Source: Bog-756 sp963699085 (GTDB taxonomy: Bacteria > Actinomycetota > Acidimicrobiia > Acidimicrobiales > RAAP-2). Taken from it: 64,000 nucleotides of DNA. The notes below the pieces were generated by a model. The model ran no database searches. It was not told where the DNA came from and worked only from the letters and a program-made list of their open reading frames with translations. The stretch lies in the NCBI GenBank assembly GCA_963699085.1, contig CAVOTH010000004.1, positions 1,364,001-1,428,000 of the forward strand, given 5' to 3'. Within the stretch, counting starts at the first letter, position 1. Each line of letters starts with the position of its first letter. Of the stretch, positions 1 through 9,665 are shown piece after piece. The translations under genes and the position numbers were made by a program.

Positions 1-1
1 C

Positions 2-961
2 GCCCTGCGCGAGCGGTTCAGCGCCTCCCAGTTCCTGGTGGACGTCCGTCGCTACGGGGTCACCTACTTCAACTACGTCGGCAAGCCGCTGTCGTACATC
101 CTCGCCACGCCCGCCCACCCCGACGACGCTGAGAATCCACTCCGCCGCTGCTTCGGGAACGAGGCGGCAGAAGCCGACGTCGCCCGGTTCGCCGAGCGAT
201 TCGCGTGCACGGTACAGGACGCCTACGGATCCACCGAGGGCGGGGCTGCCGTCCAGCGAACCCCGGACACCCCCCGCGGTGCTCTGGGCCGGGCCATGCC
301 GGGGACCAAGATCGTGGACCCGGAGACCGGAATCGAGTGCCCACGGGCCGAATTCGATACGAACGGCCGGTTGTTGAATGCCGAAGAGGCAATCGGCGAG
401 ATGGTCAGCGAGACCGGGGCCACCGGCTTCGAGGGCTATTGGCGCAACGCCGAGGCGGAGCAGGCCCGGGTGAAGAACGGCTGGTACTGGACGGGCGATC
501 TCGCCTATCGGGACAACGACGACTTCTTCTACTTCGGCGGTCGCGACTACGACTGGCTCCGGGTCGACGGGGAGAACTTCGCGTCGGCGCCGGTCGAGGG
601 CATCCTGCAGCGCCACCCCGACGTGGTCCTCGCCTCCGTCTACGCCGTGCCCGACACCGTGGTGGGCGACCAGGTCATGGCCACCCTCCTCCTCCACGAA
701 GGTCGTACGTTCGACCCCGACGATTTCGCCCGGTTCCTGGCGGGCGAGGAGGACCTCGGGACCAAGTGGGCCCCCCGCTACGTGGCTGTCACCGATTCGT
801 TGCCGGTGACGGCGACCACCAAGGTACTGAAGCGGGTTCTGCGCAACGAAGGTTGGCACTGCGCGGAGCCGGTGTGGTGGCGACCCGAGAAGGACGCCCC
901 CTACCGAAGGCTCGAAGCGGCCGACATCGAGAAGCTGGATCTGATCATCGCCGAGCGCTGA
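2..961 (+). CDS. Acyl-CoA synthetase, FATP/FadD17-like (5' partial)
   Basis: This is the C-terminal part of an ATP-dependent fatty acid/steroid acid-CoA ligase. The reading frame is open to the left edge, so the start lies outside the window. Visible are the adenylate-forming motif YGSTEGG, the TGDL motif (in WYWTGDLAYRD) with its ribose-binding Asp, the hinge-like GRDYDWLRVDGENF segment, and a C-terminal TTKVLKR with the expected catalytic Lys. The long insert and the GRDYDWLRVDGEN wording fit the very-long-chain/FATP branch (mycobacterial FadD6 and FadD17) rather than classic FadD. The steroid side-chain operon 3.6 kb away makes activation of a steroid or branched acid plausible, but the substrate is inference. 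The N-terminal P-loop-like motif is not in view. Confidence 0.85.
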   Translation, partial: ALRERFSASQFLVDVRRYGVTYFNYVGKPLSYILATPAHPDDAENPLRRCFGNEAAEADVARFAERFACTVQDAYGSTEGGAAVQRTPDTPRGALGRAMPGTKIVDPETGIECPRAEFDTNGRLLNAEEAIGEMVSETGATGFEGYWRNAEAEQARVKNGWYWTGDLAYRDNDDFFYFGGRDYDWLRVDGENFASAPVEGILQRHPDVVLASVYAVPDTVVGDQVMATLLLHEGRTFDPDDFARFLAGEEDLGTKWAPRYVAVTDSLPVTATTKVLKRVLRNEGWHCAEPVWWRPEKDAPYRRLEAADIEKLDLIIAER

Positions 962-998
962 CCGGCCGAAGATCCGGTTGGTCAGTCAGGAGGATAGG

Positions 999-1310
999 TC
1001 ACTCCGGAAATGCGTGCGGTGCAGACCTGCTCTTGCGAAGGAGCAGACGAAGGCAGGCACCCGATCCCGCCGACCGCGGGGCCCGGGCCGGTCCACGCCG
1101 CGACGCTTCGGCGGCGTACTTGGCGATGGGCTCGACCTTGAGCGAGTATCCGGCGTCGATCAGGGCTTCGCGCAGGCAATCGCGCTCAATCTGCAATACA
1201 TCGAGTTGGCGCTGAAGCCGTCCCACCGAGCGTCTGGCCACCGGCCCGATGATGATGTCTGCGTCATCGAGTTTACCGGGGGCGGTGACGCTGGTCCGCA
1301 TAAGAGCCAT
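999..1310 (-). CDS. Hypothetical protein, 103 aa (doubtful)
   Basis: I do not recognise this frame. It encodes a short protein whose middle is strongly helical and charged (RLQRQLDVLQIERDCLREAL), followed by a basic, arginine-rich tail that may be out of frame. Third codon positions are mostly G or C across the helical part, which is the main reason to list it. It sits alone between a ligase and an ECF sigma gene, both on the other strand. It could be a remnant of a larger gene or a chance high-GC frame. Confidence 0.3.
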   Translation of the reverse strand: MALMRTSVTAPGKLDDADIIIGPVARRSVGRLQRQLDVLQIERDCLREALIDAGYSLKVEPIAKYAAEASRRGPARAPRSAGSGACLRLLLRKSRSAPHAFPE

Positions 1311-1590
1311 GTCTATGGCATCGAATGGTTGGGCCCGTACCTTGAGTCGAATCGCGCCGTACCGGTGGCATTCACCCAGATCGGCGCACGTTCACGCCTG
1401 TGACCGGCGGGGGCCACGGGACCTGACCGTTCTGGGCTCGTCGTCGGTGTAACGCCGATAGCGGCTCTGCGGACTACCCGCTGTGTCCATCGCCGCGCTC
1501 GAGCAGGAACGATCCGTCATCATCCACCCCGCAACCCGGCCGTGGCACGACGCGCCCACTCCGCACGTGACCCGACATAGGGTGCTGGTC

Positions 1591-2187
1591 ATGGAGTCCG
1601 ACGCCGACCTTCTGGCCCGCCTCCAGGCCGGTGACGAGACCGCGTTCCTCTCACTGGTCGCCCGCCACAACGGATCGCTCCTCCGTGTGGCCCGCACCTT
1701 CGTGGCAAGCGAAGCCGTGGCCGAGGAGGTCGTCCAGGACACCTGGATAGGCGTCGTACGGGGCGTGGACCGGTTCGAGGGACGCTCCTCGTTCAAGACA
1801 TGGCTGTTCCGTATCCTGGTCAACCGGGCCCGGACCACCGGCGTTCGCGAGCACCGCCACGTACCCTTCGATCCCACCGAACCAGCGGTCAGCCCCGACC
1901 GGTTCGACAGGACCGGGGCCTGGGCCGAACCCGTCCCCCAGTGGGAGTCCGATGCCGACGACCGCCTGGTCGCCGCCTCATGGGGCCCCCGGCTGCGCGA
2001 GGCGATCGACACACTGCCCGACCGCCAGCGCGACGTGGTGGTACTCCACGATGTGGAAGGGCTCACCAGCGAGGATGTCTGTAGCGTGCTGGGCATCACC
2101 GAGGGCAACCAGCGGGTCCTCCTCCACCGGGGTCGGAGCCGTTTGCGGGCCGAACTCGAGGCCGAACTCGGGACCAGGGGACGATGA
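1591..2187 (+). CDS. ECF-family RNA polymerase sigma factor
   Basis: Sigma-70 family ECF factor of about 198 residues, with region 2 near the N-terminus (EEVVQDTWIGVVRGVDRFEG and SFKTWLFRILVNRAR) and region 4 near the C-terminus (LPDRQRDVVVLHDVEGLTSE followed by a helix-turn-helix). The frame extends upstream to 1483, but the ATG at 1591 gives a normal ECF N-terminus (MESDADLLARLQAGDE). The stop overlaps the next gene's start in an ATGA, so it is translationally coupled to a zinc-finger protein that is very probably its anti-sigma factor. The regulon cannot be read from the sequence. Confidence 0.9.
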   Translation: MESDADLLARLQAGDETAFLSLVARHNGSLLRVARTFVASEAVAEEVVQDTWIGVVRGVDRFEGRSSFKTWLFRILVNRARTTGVREHRHVPFDPTEPAVSPDRFDRTGAWAEPVPQWESDADDRLVAASWGPRLREAIDTLPDRQRDVVVLHDVEGLTSEDVCSVLGITEGNQRVLLHRGRSRLRAELEAELGTRGR

Positions 2188-2492
2188 TGTTGACCTTGAG
2201 GAGAAAGGACGAACTGGTCTGCCGTGAGGTCGTGGAATTGGTGAACGACTACCTGGAGGGCGACTTGACCCGCCGGGATCGCCGCCGATTCGAGCGCCAT
2301 CTGCGGGGCTGCCCGAACTGCACGGCCTATCTCGAGCAGATGCGGCTCACCATCGCCGAGACCGGACGATTGACACCCGATGACCTAACCCCGGAAGCCC
2401 GTGACGAGTTCACCCGACTGTTCCGGAGGTGGCATGGTTCCAACCCTGCCGATGACGGATCCGACGGCATCGGGGATCTGGACGACGACTGA
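2184..2492 (+). CDS. Zinc-finger (ZAS-type) anti-sigma factor
   Basis: A 102-residue soluble protein with the HxxxCxxC zinc-binding signature (HLRGCPNC at about residues 40-47), preceded by the helix with Cys13 in LVCREVVELVNDYLEG that is usual in ZAS anti-sigma domains. There is no membrane segment, and the tail is acidic (DDGSDGIGDLDDD). It overlaps the ECF sigma gene by 4 nt and should bind that sigma factor. The zinc site suggests possible redox control, as in RsrA-type proteins, but this is inference. Confidence 0.88.
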   Translation: MMLTLRRKDELVCREVVELVNDYLEGDLTRRDRRRFERHLRGCPNCTAYLEQMRLTIAETGRLTPDDLTPEARDEFTRLFRRWHGSNPADDGSDGIGDLDDD

Positions 2493-2545
2493 ACCGACGA
2501 CGACTGAGCCGGGGTCGCTCCGGGCGACCGGCAGCCCATTTCTAC

Positions 2546-4370
2546 TCAGCCGGTGGAAAGTGACGCGACCAGCCGGTTGTAGGTGGTGTCGACGTTGGAG
2601 AGGGCGGCCTGGAGTTCCGGGCTGGACGCGGCGGACACGTACGCCGAGAGGTTGGGAGACCCGGCAAGTTGATCCACCATGGAGACCGCAACCGTGACGG
2701 CCCCTTCTGCCGCGCTTGCCGCAGATTGCGACGACGACGGGTAGGTGATCCCGGAGATGGTCGACCCGTAGCTCTGGAGTGCCTGAGACCACGTGGTGTC
2801 GGCTTGTTCGAGACACTGCAACCGGGCCGCGGCACTGGTCGAGATCGAAGCGCAGGCCTGGGTCGATGCCCTGAAGGTCTGTGTCGCCGCGCTCAGGGAG
2901 TTGTACGCGGACTCGACCTCGGTGGTGGCGATGGTGGACTGGATGTTCGTCACACCGATGAAGGTAGGTATGGCGATGAAATAGCCCAGGTATCCAAGCG
3001 CGCCGACGACGATGAACACGACCGTCATCGTCCTGGCTCCCTTGGTGAGCGCCAGCGGCCAGAGCCGGAACAACTGACCGCCAAATCCGAGCGCGACCTG
3101 CGTATGCCGGTGGAGGTGGTGGCATGGCTCCGTATGAGGGTGGAGGCGGTACTGCTCCGTAGGACGGCGGAGGCGGCGGTACCGCTCCGTAGGACGGCGG
3201 AGGTCCATAGGCCGGTGGAGGGGGCGGGGGCGTTGCTCCGTAGGGCGGTGGGGGGGGTACAGCTCCTGGCGGTGGAGGCGGCACCGCTCCGGGCGGTGGC
3301 TGAGGTGTTGCCACCCCGAACGACGGCGGTATCGGCAGCGCTGACTCGTCGTCCGCCGGAGCAGGAGGCGGCGCGGATCCAAAGGTGGGCAGCGGAGGCA
3401 GACCGGTGGGAGCCGGGGGTGGTTGGGATCCGGGAGGCGTGTCGGATGGACCCTGAGTCGGAGTCATCGGTGCCGCGGGAATGTCCGAGGCCGGCGCGTT
3501 GTACACGCCCGCCGGTGGAGGGGGTGGCGTCGCAGACAGAGGGGGTGTCGGGTACGCACCAGGAGGGGGTGGTGGAACCGGAGCGGTCGTTCCCGTCTGG
3601 GCACCCCAGGCCGGAGTCGGTCCAGCTCCACCGGACCATCCGCCCGGAGCAGAGGGTGGTGGTGGCACCGAGCCGTAGGGCGGCGGCGGAGGTGGCAGCG
3701 GCGCCTGGGGTGGCGCTTGCACTTCGAGGGTGCCTGACGCCGCCACTTCGAACGGCCGACCATCGGGCCCCTTGTCGCCGAGGACATCACCCGGATAGAC
3801 GGAGGTGAGCATGAAGTAGTAGCCGGTGTAACGCGCCTGGTAGCGGATGACCGCGGTCGTGGCCCCGAACAACGGGTCGGGCATCCTTCCCATCACCAGG
3901 GTAAGCAGCCAGATGATGAATGAGAACAGGGCCAGGCCGAACCCGAGGGCACCGGCCACGATGGCTGCCGGAATGACCAGGATGATACGGAAGAACACTG
4001 CCGCCCGGTTGAGGCGACCGGTGGTCACGGCGACGTCCACCGGGTACGTCGGATCAGCGTCCAGCGAAAAAGGAGGGTACCGGTCCGTCAACAGATACAG
4101 ATAGGCCTGCAGACGCGTGGTCCACCGGATGTACCCGAGGATGAAACTGGCGAACGACCGCGGCAATCTCCCGGTGAACAGCGCGGCGAACCACCCGAGG
4201 AATACGACGACCCCCGCCGCTATGCCCACGAACCAGAGCACGATGGCTTGGGGGATGATGAGGATCAACCGGAAAAAGACGGTGATCCGGCGTTGCTTTT
4301 CCGCAGTGCCGAACCGGACGTCGACGGTCGTCGACACCTCCGCCAACTGATTGGGAGGCAGCATCGTCAT
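2546..4370 (-). CDS. DUF4389 membrane protein with Pro-rich linker (frameshifted)
   Basis: The N-terminal part has two DUF4389-like units, each with a long hydrophobic hairpin: VFFRLILIIPQAIVLWFVG and later VFFRIILVIPAAIVAGALG. Each is followed by the conserved MGRxPxxxF/RYQAR-type segment. A linker of roughly 200 residues rich in PPPPP and YGAVPPPP follows, then a single transmembrane helix (TMTVVFIVVGALGYLGYF) and an extracellular helical domain rich in Ser and Ala. The frame changes near 3096, between the Pro-rich linker and the last helix, and both halves are clearly one protein. The start is uncertain (ATG at 4370 or 4400). The function of DUF4389 proteins is unknown; the topology suggests an envelope role. 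Confidence 0.75.
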
Positions 4371-4507
4371 CTCGTACCGCCGTTTCTGCTTGCACTCCAC
4401 GCCCGTGCGCGTGACCGCGAGCAGAGTACCAACGTCAATGGCGACAATCGGGGATCATTCATCCGGGGGTCGGCCACGACACTGCGTCGAGCCGGCACCA
4501 TCGGAAA

Positions 4508-4595
4508 CCGACATGACACCGGTCGGACACCGACATGACACCGGTCGGACCCCGACATGACACCGACCGGACCCCGACATGACACCGACCGGAGG
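4508..4595. repeat. Four tandem copies of a 22-bp repeat
   Basis: Four head-to-tail 22-bp units start at 4508, 4530, 4552 and 4574. The core reads CCGACATGACACCGGTCGGA, with GGTCGG changing to GACCGG in the last two copies. Each unit carries a short inverted repeat (CCGAC...GTCGG). The array lies between the 5' end of the DUF4389 gene and the 3' end of ltp2, both on the minus strand. Confidence 0.85.
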
Positions 4596-4616
4596 AACGA
4601 GGGTCTACCTCGTGCG

Positions 4617-5805
4617 TCAGCCGTCGACGCCGAGGATGAGTCCGCTGGTCGGAACGCCGGTACCCGAAGTGACCAGGACGTGCTCGACGTCCGGCACCTG
4701 GTTGTAGGAGCTGCCCCGCACCTGGCGCACGCCCTCGGCGATCCCGTTCATCCCGTGGAGATAGGCCTCACCCAGCTGGCCTCCGTGCGTGTTGACCGGG
4801 AGACCGCCACCGATCTCGATGTTCCCGTCCTTCACGAAGTCCTTGGCCTCGCCTTTGGCACAGAACCCGAGCTCCTCGAGCTGGTAGAGCACGTACGGGG
4901 TGAAGTGGTCGTAGATCACCGCGGTCTGGATGTCTGCCGGCGAAAGTCCCGAGGTCGCCCATAGCTGGCGGGCCACCGCCGTCATCTCGCCGAGCTCGGT
5001 CAGGTTGTCGTAGTAGTACGACGTCATCATCTCCTGGCCCGGTCCCGCTCCCTGGGCTGCCGCCCGGATCACGGCCGGCGTACTCGGAAGGTCGCGTGCA
5101 CGCTCGAGCGAGGTGACGACCAGGGCCTGTCCCCCGTCGGTCTCCTGGCAGCAGTCGAGGAGGTGGAGGGGCTCCACGATCCACCGGGAGTTCTGGTGCT
5201 CCTCCAAGGTGATCGGCTTCTCGTAGAACCACGCCTTGGGATTGGTGGCGGCGTGCTTGCGGTCGGCCACCGCCACCCGTCCCAGGTCTTCGGACGTGGC
5301 CCCGGTCACGTGCAGATACCGCTGCGCGGCCATGGCCACCCACTGGGCCGGGGTGAGCAGCCCCTGGGGCGCATACCAGGCGAAATGGGCGGTCTCGGCG
5401 TTGGCGGCCGGTGGCGCGGCCCTGCACACCGGCGCCGAACCGGTTACCCGAACGCTCGTTGAACGCCCGATAGCAGACGACCACGTCGGCGACCCCGGCC
5501 TCGATGGCCAGCGCCGCCTGCTGGATCGTGCCGCACCCGGCACCGCCGCCGTAGTGGATGCGGCTGAAGAAGGAGAGCTCCCCCATGCCCAGACTGCGGG
5601 CGATGTCGATCTCGGGATTGGTGTCGGAGCTGAAGGTGACCAGACCGTCCACCTCGGAGGGCTCGATGCCCGCGTCGCGCAGGGCCAGGTCGACCGACTC
5701 CACCGCCAGGCGCAGCTCGCTGCGACCCGATTCCTTGGAGAATTCGGTGGCCCCGATGCCGGCGATGGCGGTGTTGCCGACGAAGGCGTGGTTGGTCCCA
5801 CTCAT
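4617..5805 (-). CDS. ltp2: Ltp2-like steroid side-chain aldolase, thiolase fold (frameshifted)
   Basis: Non-condensing thiolase/SCP-x-like protein. The start (MSGTNHAFVGNTAIAGIGATEFS), the GMGELSFFSRIHYGGGAGCGT segment and the C-terminal GLPVNTHGGQLGEAYLHGMNGIAEGVRQVRG block are typical of Ltp2-type lipid-transfer proteins. In the Mycobacterium cholesterol pathway Ltp2 works with the DUF35 domain of ChsH2 as a retro-aldolase that releases propionyl-CoA from the C22-hydroxylated side chain. Here the gene is last in an operon with ChsH1/ChsH2/ChsE homologues, which supports that role. The frame switches at about 5405-5425, inside an otherwise continuous protein of about 395 residues. The ATG at 5805 overlaps the recovered stop of chsH1. 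Confidence 0.85.
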
Positions 5806-6307
5806 CGGGCACCTCCGGCGGGAAGGAGCAACCGGACGGTGCCGGTCACGTGATCGCCCAATTTGTTGGCGCCCCGCAATGTCACCTCGACGGCTCCTTT
5901 ACCTCGCTCACCCGTCGTCGCCCGTCACTCCGCCCGTCGCCGTCGACGGGGTCGTGCTTGGCGGTCACCGTTCCGGTAAGGGTCATGGTGTCGTCGGGAT
6001 AGTTGGGCGCCCCGAGCCGAATGTTGACGTCGGTGAGGACCGCACCGGGGCCGGCCCAGTCGGTCACGTAACGGCCGACCAGTCCGTTGGTGGAGAGGAT
6101 GTTCATGAAGATGTCCTTCGAGCCGCGTTCGACAGCCAGCACCGGGTCGTGATGGACGTCCTGGTAGTCCCGGGACGCCAGGGCGGTGGAGATGATCAGG
6201 GTCCGGGACAAAGGGATCTCCAGGGCAGGCAGTTCGTCCCCGACCGCCACCTCGTCGAGGGTGCGGGTCGTGGTGCGGAAGCTGTTGTTGATGATGGCCT
6301 CGCTCAT
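5802..6307 (-). CDS. chsH1: ChsH1-like MaoC enoyl-CoA hydratase subunit (frameshifted)
   Basis: Small single hot-dog MaoC-like protein. The hydratase motif is visible in SRDYQDVHHDPVLAVERGS, with Asp and His in the usual positions. ChsH1 pairs with the MaoC domain of ChsH2 as a heterotetramer hydrating the steroid side-chain enoyl-CoA. The literal frame stops at 5882, but the conserved C-terminal strand (VTLRGANKLGDHVTGTV) continues in another frame to a TGA at 5802 that overlaps the ltp2 ATG. The frameshift therefore lies near 5900-5940. The first codon overlaps the stop of the chsE1-like gene (ATGA). Confidence 0.83.
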
Positions 6308-7480
6308 GCCGGCACCGGGCTGGTCCCGGCCCCCGTCGGTTCCAGGTCGGCCGTGACCTGGCGGCCCAGACGGGCGAGCTGGGCGCTGGGCGAACCGAGC
6401 TGCAGCTCGATCTGCTTACCCCATAGGAAGTAGCGGTGAATCGGATAGGAGATGTCAGCCCCCATCCCGCCGTGGAGGTGCTGGGAGGCGAATACCACCC
6501 GTTGTCCGGCCTCCGAGGCGAACCAGGAGGCCACATTGACCGCCTTGGCCGCGTCGAAGCCGTTGTCGAGACGCCACGCCGCCTGCCAGGTGGTGACCCG
6601 GATGGCCTCGGTGTCGATGGCGGCGTCGGCGGCCCGCATCTTGGTGGCCTGGAACGTAGCCAGCGGAACGCCGAACTGGTTGCGGGTGTTGAGGTACTCG
6701 GCGGTCTGGCGCACGGCGGCCTCGGCTATGCCGATCTGCAGCGCGCACAGCCCGGTCCAGGCCCGCTCGAGCATCCATCTCACGATGTCGCCGCCCCGTC
6801 GAGCCTCACCGCCGGCCAGCACGTCACCGGGAGCCACGGTCGACCCCGTCGAGGTGCAGGTGGGGGTGGATCTCCCGGTTGGTGGTCGACGTGCGCTCGA
6901 CCGACACGCCGGCGGTGGTCGGGTCGATCACGGCCACGACCACACCGTCCGACGTCGCCGCCGGCACCAGCACACGGTCGGCCACATGGGCATAGGGCAC
7001 GGCGTGGGCGGTGCCGGTCAGGGTCAGGGTGCCATCCGTGGCCATCGCCGCGGACACCGATGGGCGGCCGGAGCCGCCGACGGCGATGTCGTCGGCTACA
7101 TCGGTAAGTGCCGCGGTCAGGAGGATGTCGCCGGCGATGACGCCGGGAAGGAGAGCGGCCCGCAGTTCGTCGGAGCCGAACTCGGCGGCGGGAAGGGCAC
7201 CCAACACCAGGGTGGCCCACAGTGGAACGGGTGCGACCACCTTGCCCTGGGCCTCGAGGAGGAGACACAGCTCCACCATCCCGTAGCCGCCTCCCCCGTC
7301 AGCAGACGGGATGGCCAGACCGAGCAGGTCGGCCTTGGCCAGCTCGGCCCACAGGGCCCGGTCCACCCGGTCCTCGGTGGCCTCGACTCCTGCGACCCGG
7401 TCGGGGTCGACCAGTCCGGCAAAGATGCCGTCGACCGCCTCGCGCACCGCGGTCTGCTCGTCGTTGAAGGTGAAGTCCAT
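6304..7480 (-). CDS. chsE1: ChsE1/FadE28-like acyl-CoA dehydrogenase subunit (frameshifted)
   Basis: Acyl-CoA dehydrogenase of the FadE28 type. The N-terminal half (MDFTFNDEQTAVREAVDGIF) is in one frame and the C-terminal helical half (NQFGVPLATFQATKM, HLHGGMGADISYPIHRYF) in another. The frames meet at a GGGG/CCCC run near 6844-6848; removing one base gives a continuous reading (LHLDGSTVAPGDVLAGG). In Mycobacterium, FadE28 and FadE29 form an alpha2beta2 enzyme in which each subunit supplies half of the FAD/active site. The FadE28-type C-terminus lacks the usual catalytic-Glu TxEG motif, as seen here. It is coupled to chsH2 upstream and chsH1 downstream. Confidence 0.85.
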
Positions 7481-8508
7481 CAGTTCGTCCTCGTCTTGTC
7501 AGTTGCACTGCCTTGGTCTGCGGGGTCCGTGCCAGCCGGATGGAACACGGGAAGGGACAGGTCATCGTCGAAGTCCTCGAATCCAGCTTCTACCGCCATG
7601 CCGATGGCGGCCGTCTCGGGACTGATGCCCGAGACATTGGCGACCAGGCGGGTCCCCTCCTCCAGCTCGATCAGGGCTACCACCAGCGGGTAGTCGAAGG
7701 CCGGCACCTGCGGGTAGTGGTTGACCACGAAGCTGAAGATGGTGCCCCGGCCCGAGGCCTCGACCGTGTCCCAGTCGAACGATCGGCACTTCGGACACGC
7801 CGGGCGGGGCGGGTGGCGCAGGGTCCCGCAGTTGGTGCAGTGCTGGATGAGCAGTCTGTGCTGCTTGGCTCCCTCGAAGAAGAACGAGTTGTCCTGGGTC
7901 AGGGCCGGGCGGGGGCGCAGTGGACGGGACTCCGTCTCGGTCGTCGTGGTGCCGGACCCGGTCCCGGGTTTGAACTTGAGGATCCGGAACTGCATGGTGG
8001 CGACCAGTTCGCCGGTCTGGTCCCGGTACTCGAGCCGGTTGGTGATGAAGTGGCCGAGGCCGAGGCCGGTCTGCTTCTCCCCCGAGATCGAGTCGATGAC
8101 CGAGGTGACCTCGAGGAGGTCGCCGGGCACGAGGGGCCGCTCGTAGTGCTGGTCGCAGTTGGTGGCGACCACCGAGGTGAAGCCCGCTTCGTTGAGCAGC
8201 GCCATCACCTGGTCGCTCGGCGTGTCGGTGGCCTCCTGTCCGGCGTCGCGGGCGGCATCGGCCTCCAAGCTGGTCCGCAGTCCGCGCATGATCCAGGCCT
8301 GGAGCATGGTGGGTGGGGCGATGATCCCGGGGAACCCGGCGGCCCGGGCCGCTTCGTCATCCACGTAGACCGGGTTGAAGTCCCCCATGGCCTCCACCCA
8401 GTGGGAGATCATCGGTTCGTTCACCGGGTGGCTGCCTCGCGTCGCCGGACCCGAAGCCTGGCCGACCAGCGCGCGCAGCTGGGTGTCGAGGTTGACGTCC
8501 TCGCTCAT
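7480..8508 (-). CDS. chsH2: ChsH2-like MaoC-DUF35 fusion protein
   Basis: An intact 342-residue protein with two parts. Residues about 20-175 are a MaoC-like hot-dog domain (SHWVEAMGDFNPVYVDDEAARAAGFPG, start of the hydratase region). Residues about 205-320 are a DUF35 domain with a four-cysteine rubredoxin-like zinc knuckle (CTNCGTLRHPPRPACPKC) and an OB-fold (GRGTIFSFVVNHYPQVPAFDYP). In M. tuberculosis this protein pairs with ChsH1 for hydration, and its DUF35 domain recruits Ltp2 for the aldol cleavage. It overlaps both flanking genes by a few bases, consistent with one operon. Confidence 0.92.
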   Translation of the reverse strand: MSEDVNLDTQLRALVGQASGPATRGSHPVNEPMISHWVEAMGDFNPVYVDDEAARAAGFPGIIAPPTMLQAWIMRGLRTSLEADAARDAGQEATDTPSDQVMALLNEAGFTSVVATNCDQHYERPLVPGDLLEVTSVIDSISGEKQTGLGLGHFITNRLEYRDQTGELVATMQFRILKFKPGTGSGTTTTETESRPLRPRPALTQDNSFFFEGAKQHRLLIQHCTNCGTLRHPPRPACPKCRSFDWDTVEASGRGTIFSFVVNHYPQVPAFDYPLVVALIELEEGTRLVANVSGISPETAAIGMAVEAGFEDFDDDLSLPVFHPAGTDPADQGSATDKTRTN

Positions 8509-9665
8509 CGCGCACTCCGCAGCATGCCGAGTCCGGCCGTGGCCAGGATCTCCCGCTGGATCTCATTGACGCCCCCACCGAACGTGTTGATCTGGGCCTG
8601 GCGCCCGGCGCGCTCGAGCTCACCGTGGATCGCCGCCCCCGGCGAGCCCGGGCTCAGGTAGCCGGCCGAGCCCACGATCCCGAGCAGCTTGCGGTAGATC
8701 TCGACCGTCGACTCGGTGCCGAAGACCTTGACCGACGAGGAGTCGGACGCGGCGAGCGTGTCGGTGGCCACCGCCGACGTCATCCGCCAGGTGAGCAGCT
8801 TCTGGGCCTCGAGCAACGCGTAGGTGCGGGCCAGGTCGGCCTGGATCCATCCCACGTCGGCCAACCCGTTCTCGGCCACCCAGGCCGCCGTCTCGTCCCA
8901 CAGCCGGAAGGCGAGGGCGCTGACCGCGGCCAGTCCCACCCGCTCGTGGTTGAGCTGCCCGGTGATGAGCCGCCACCCACCGTGCAGCTCGCCCACCAGT
9001 GCGTCCTTCGGTACCCGGACGTCGTCGTAGTAGGAGGCGGTTGTGGCGACGCCCCCCACCGTGACGATCGGCGTGCAGGAAAATCCGGGGCTGGACGTCG
9101 GCACCATGATGATCGAGATGCCCCGGTGCTTGGGAGCGTCAGGATCGGTGCGGCACGCCAGCCAGATGAAGTCGGCCTGGTCGGCGCCGCTGGTGAAGAT
9201 CTTGTTGCCGTTGATCACCCACTCGTCGCCGTCGAGCACGGCCCGGGTGCGCAGCGACGCCAGGTCGGTACCGGCCTCGGGCTCGGTGTAGCCGATGGCG
9301 CAGTGGATCTCGCCGGCCAGGATGCCGGACAGGAAGAACTTCTTCTGTTGCTCGGTCCCGTGGTGGATGATCATCGGGCCGACGGTCGACAGCGTGACGA
9401 AGGGGTACGGCGCCCGGGCCCGCTGGACCTCGGTGAAGAAGATGAACTGGTCGGTCGGGGGGCGGCCTTGGCCGCCGAACTCCTTGGGCCATCCGATGCC
9501 CAGCCAGCCGTCGGTGCCCATCTGGCGGACGACCCGGCGGAACGTCTCGCCACCTTCGGACTCGAAGTCGAGGGCGTGGCGCACCTCGGGAGTGATGAGC
9601 CCGGCGAAGTAGGCCCGCAACTCCGACCGCAGTGCCTGTTGTTCAGGCGTCTCTTCGAGGTGCAT
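8505..9665 (-). CDS. chsE2: ChsE2/FadE29-like acyl-CoA dehydrogenase
   Basis: Intact acyl-CoA dehydrogenase of about 386 residues resembling FadE29: MHLEETPEQQALRSELRAYF at the start, then GYTEPEAGTDLASLRTRA and VNGNK-like INGNKIFTSGADQADFIWLACRTD, and TFGGGVNEIQREILA near the C-terminus. It should provide the second half of the heteromeric ChsE1-ChsE2 steroid side-chain dehydrogenase. The ATG at 9665 is preceded 9-10 nt upstream by GGAGGGA, so the longer upstream frame is rejected. It is the first gene of the operon, and its promoter region faces the P450 gene. Confidence 0.9.
   Translation of the reverse strand: MHLEETPEQQALRSELRAYFAGLITPEVRHALDFESEGGETFRRVVRQMGTDGWLGIGWPKEFGGQGRPPTDQFIFFTEVQRARAPYPFVTLSTVGPMIIHHGTEQQKKFFLSGILAGEIHCAIGYTEPEAGTDLASLRTRAVLDGDEWVINGNKIFTSGADQADFIWLACRTDPDAPKHRGISIIMVPTSSPGFSCTPIVTVGGVATTASYYDDVRVPKDALVGELHGGWRLITGQLNHERVGLAAVSALAFRLWDETAAWVAENGLADVGWIQADLARTYALLEAQKLLTWRMTSAVATDTLAASDSSSVKVFGTESTVEIYRKLLGIVGSAGYLSPGSPGAAIHGELERAGRQAQINTFGGGVNEIQREILATAGLGMLRSAR

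Noticed and set aside
1392..2300. 302-aa minus-strand open frame
   Set aside because: It is antisense to the ECF sigma gene, which has clear region 2 and 4 motifs.
4508..4595. CRISPR-like array
   Set aside because: The repeats are contiguous with no spacers and no cas genes nearby.
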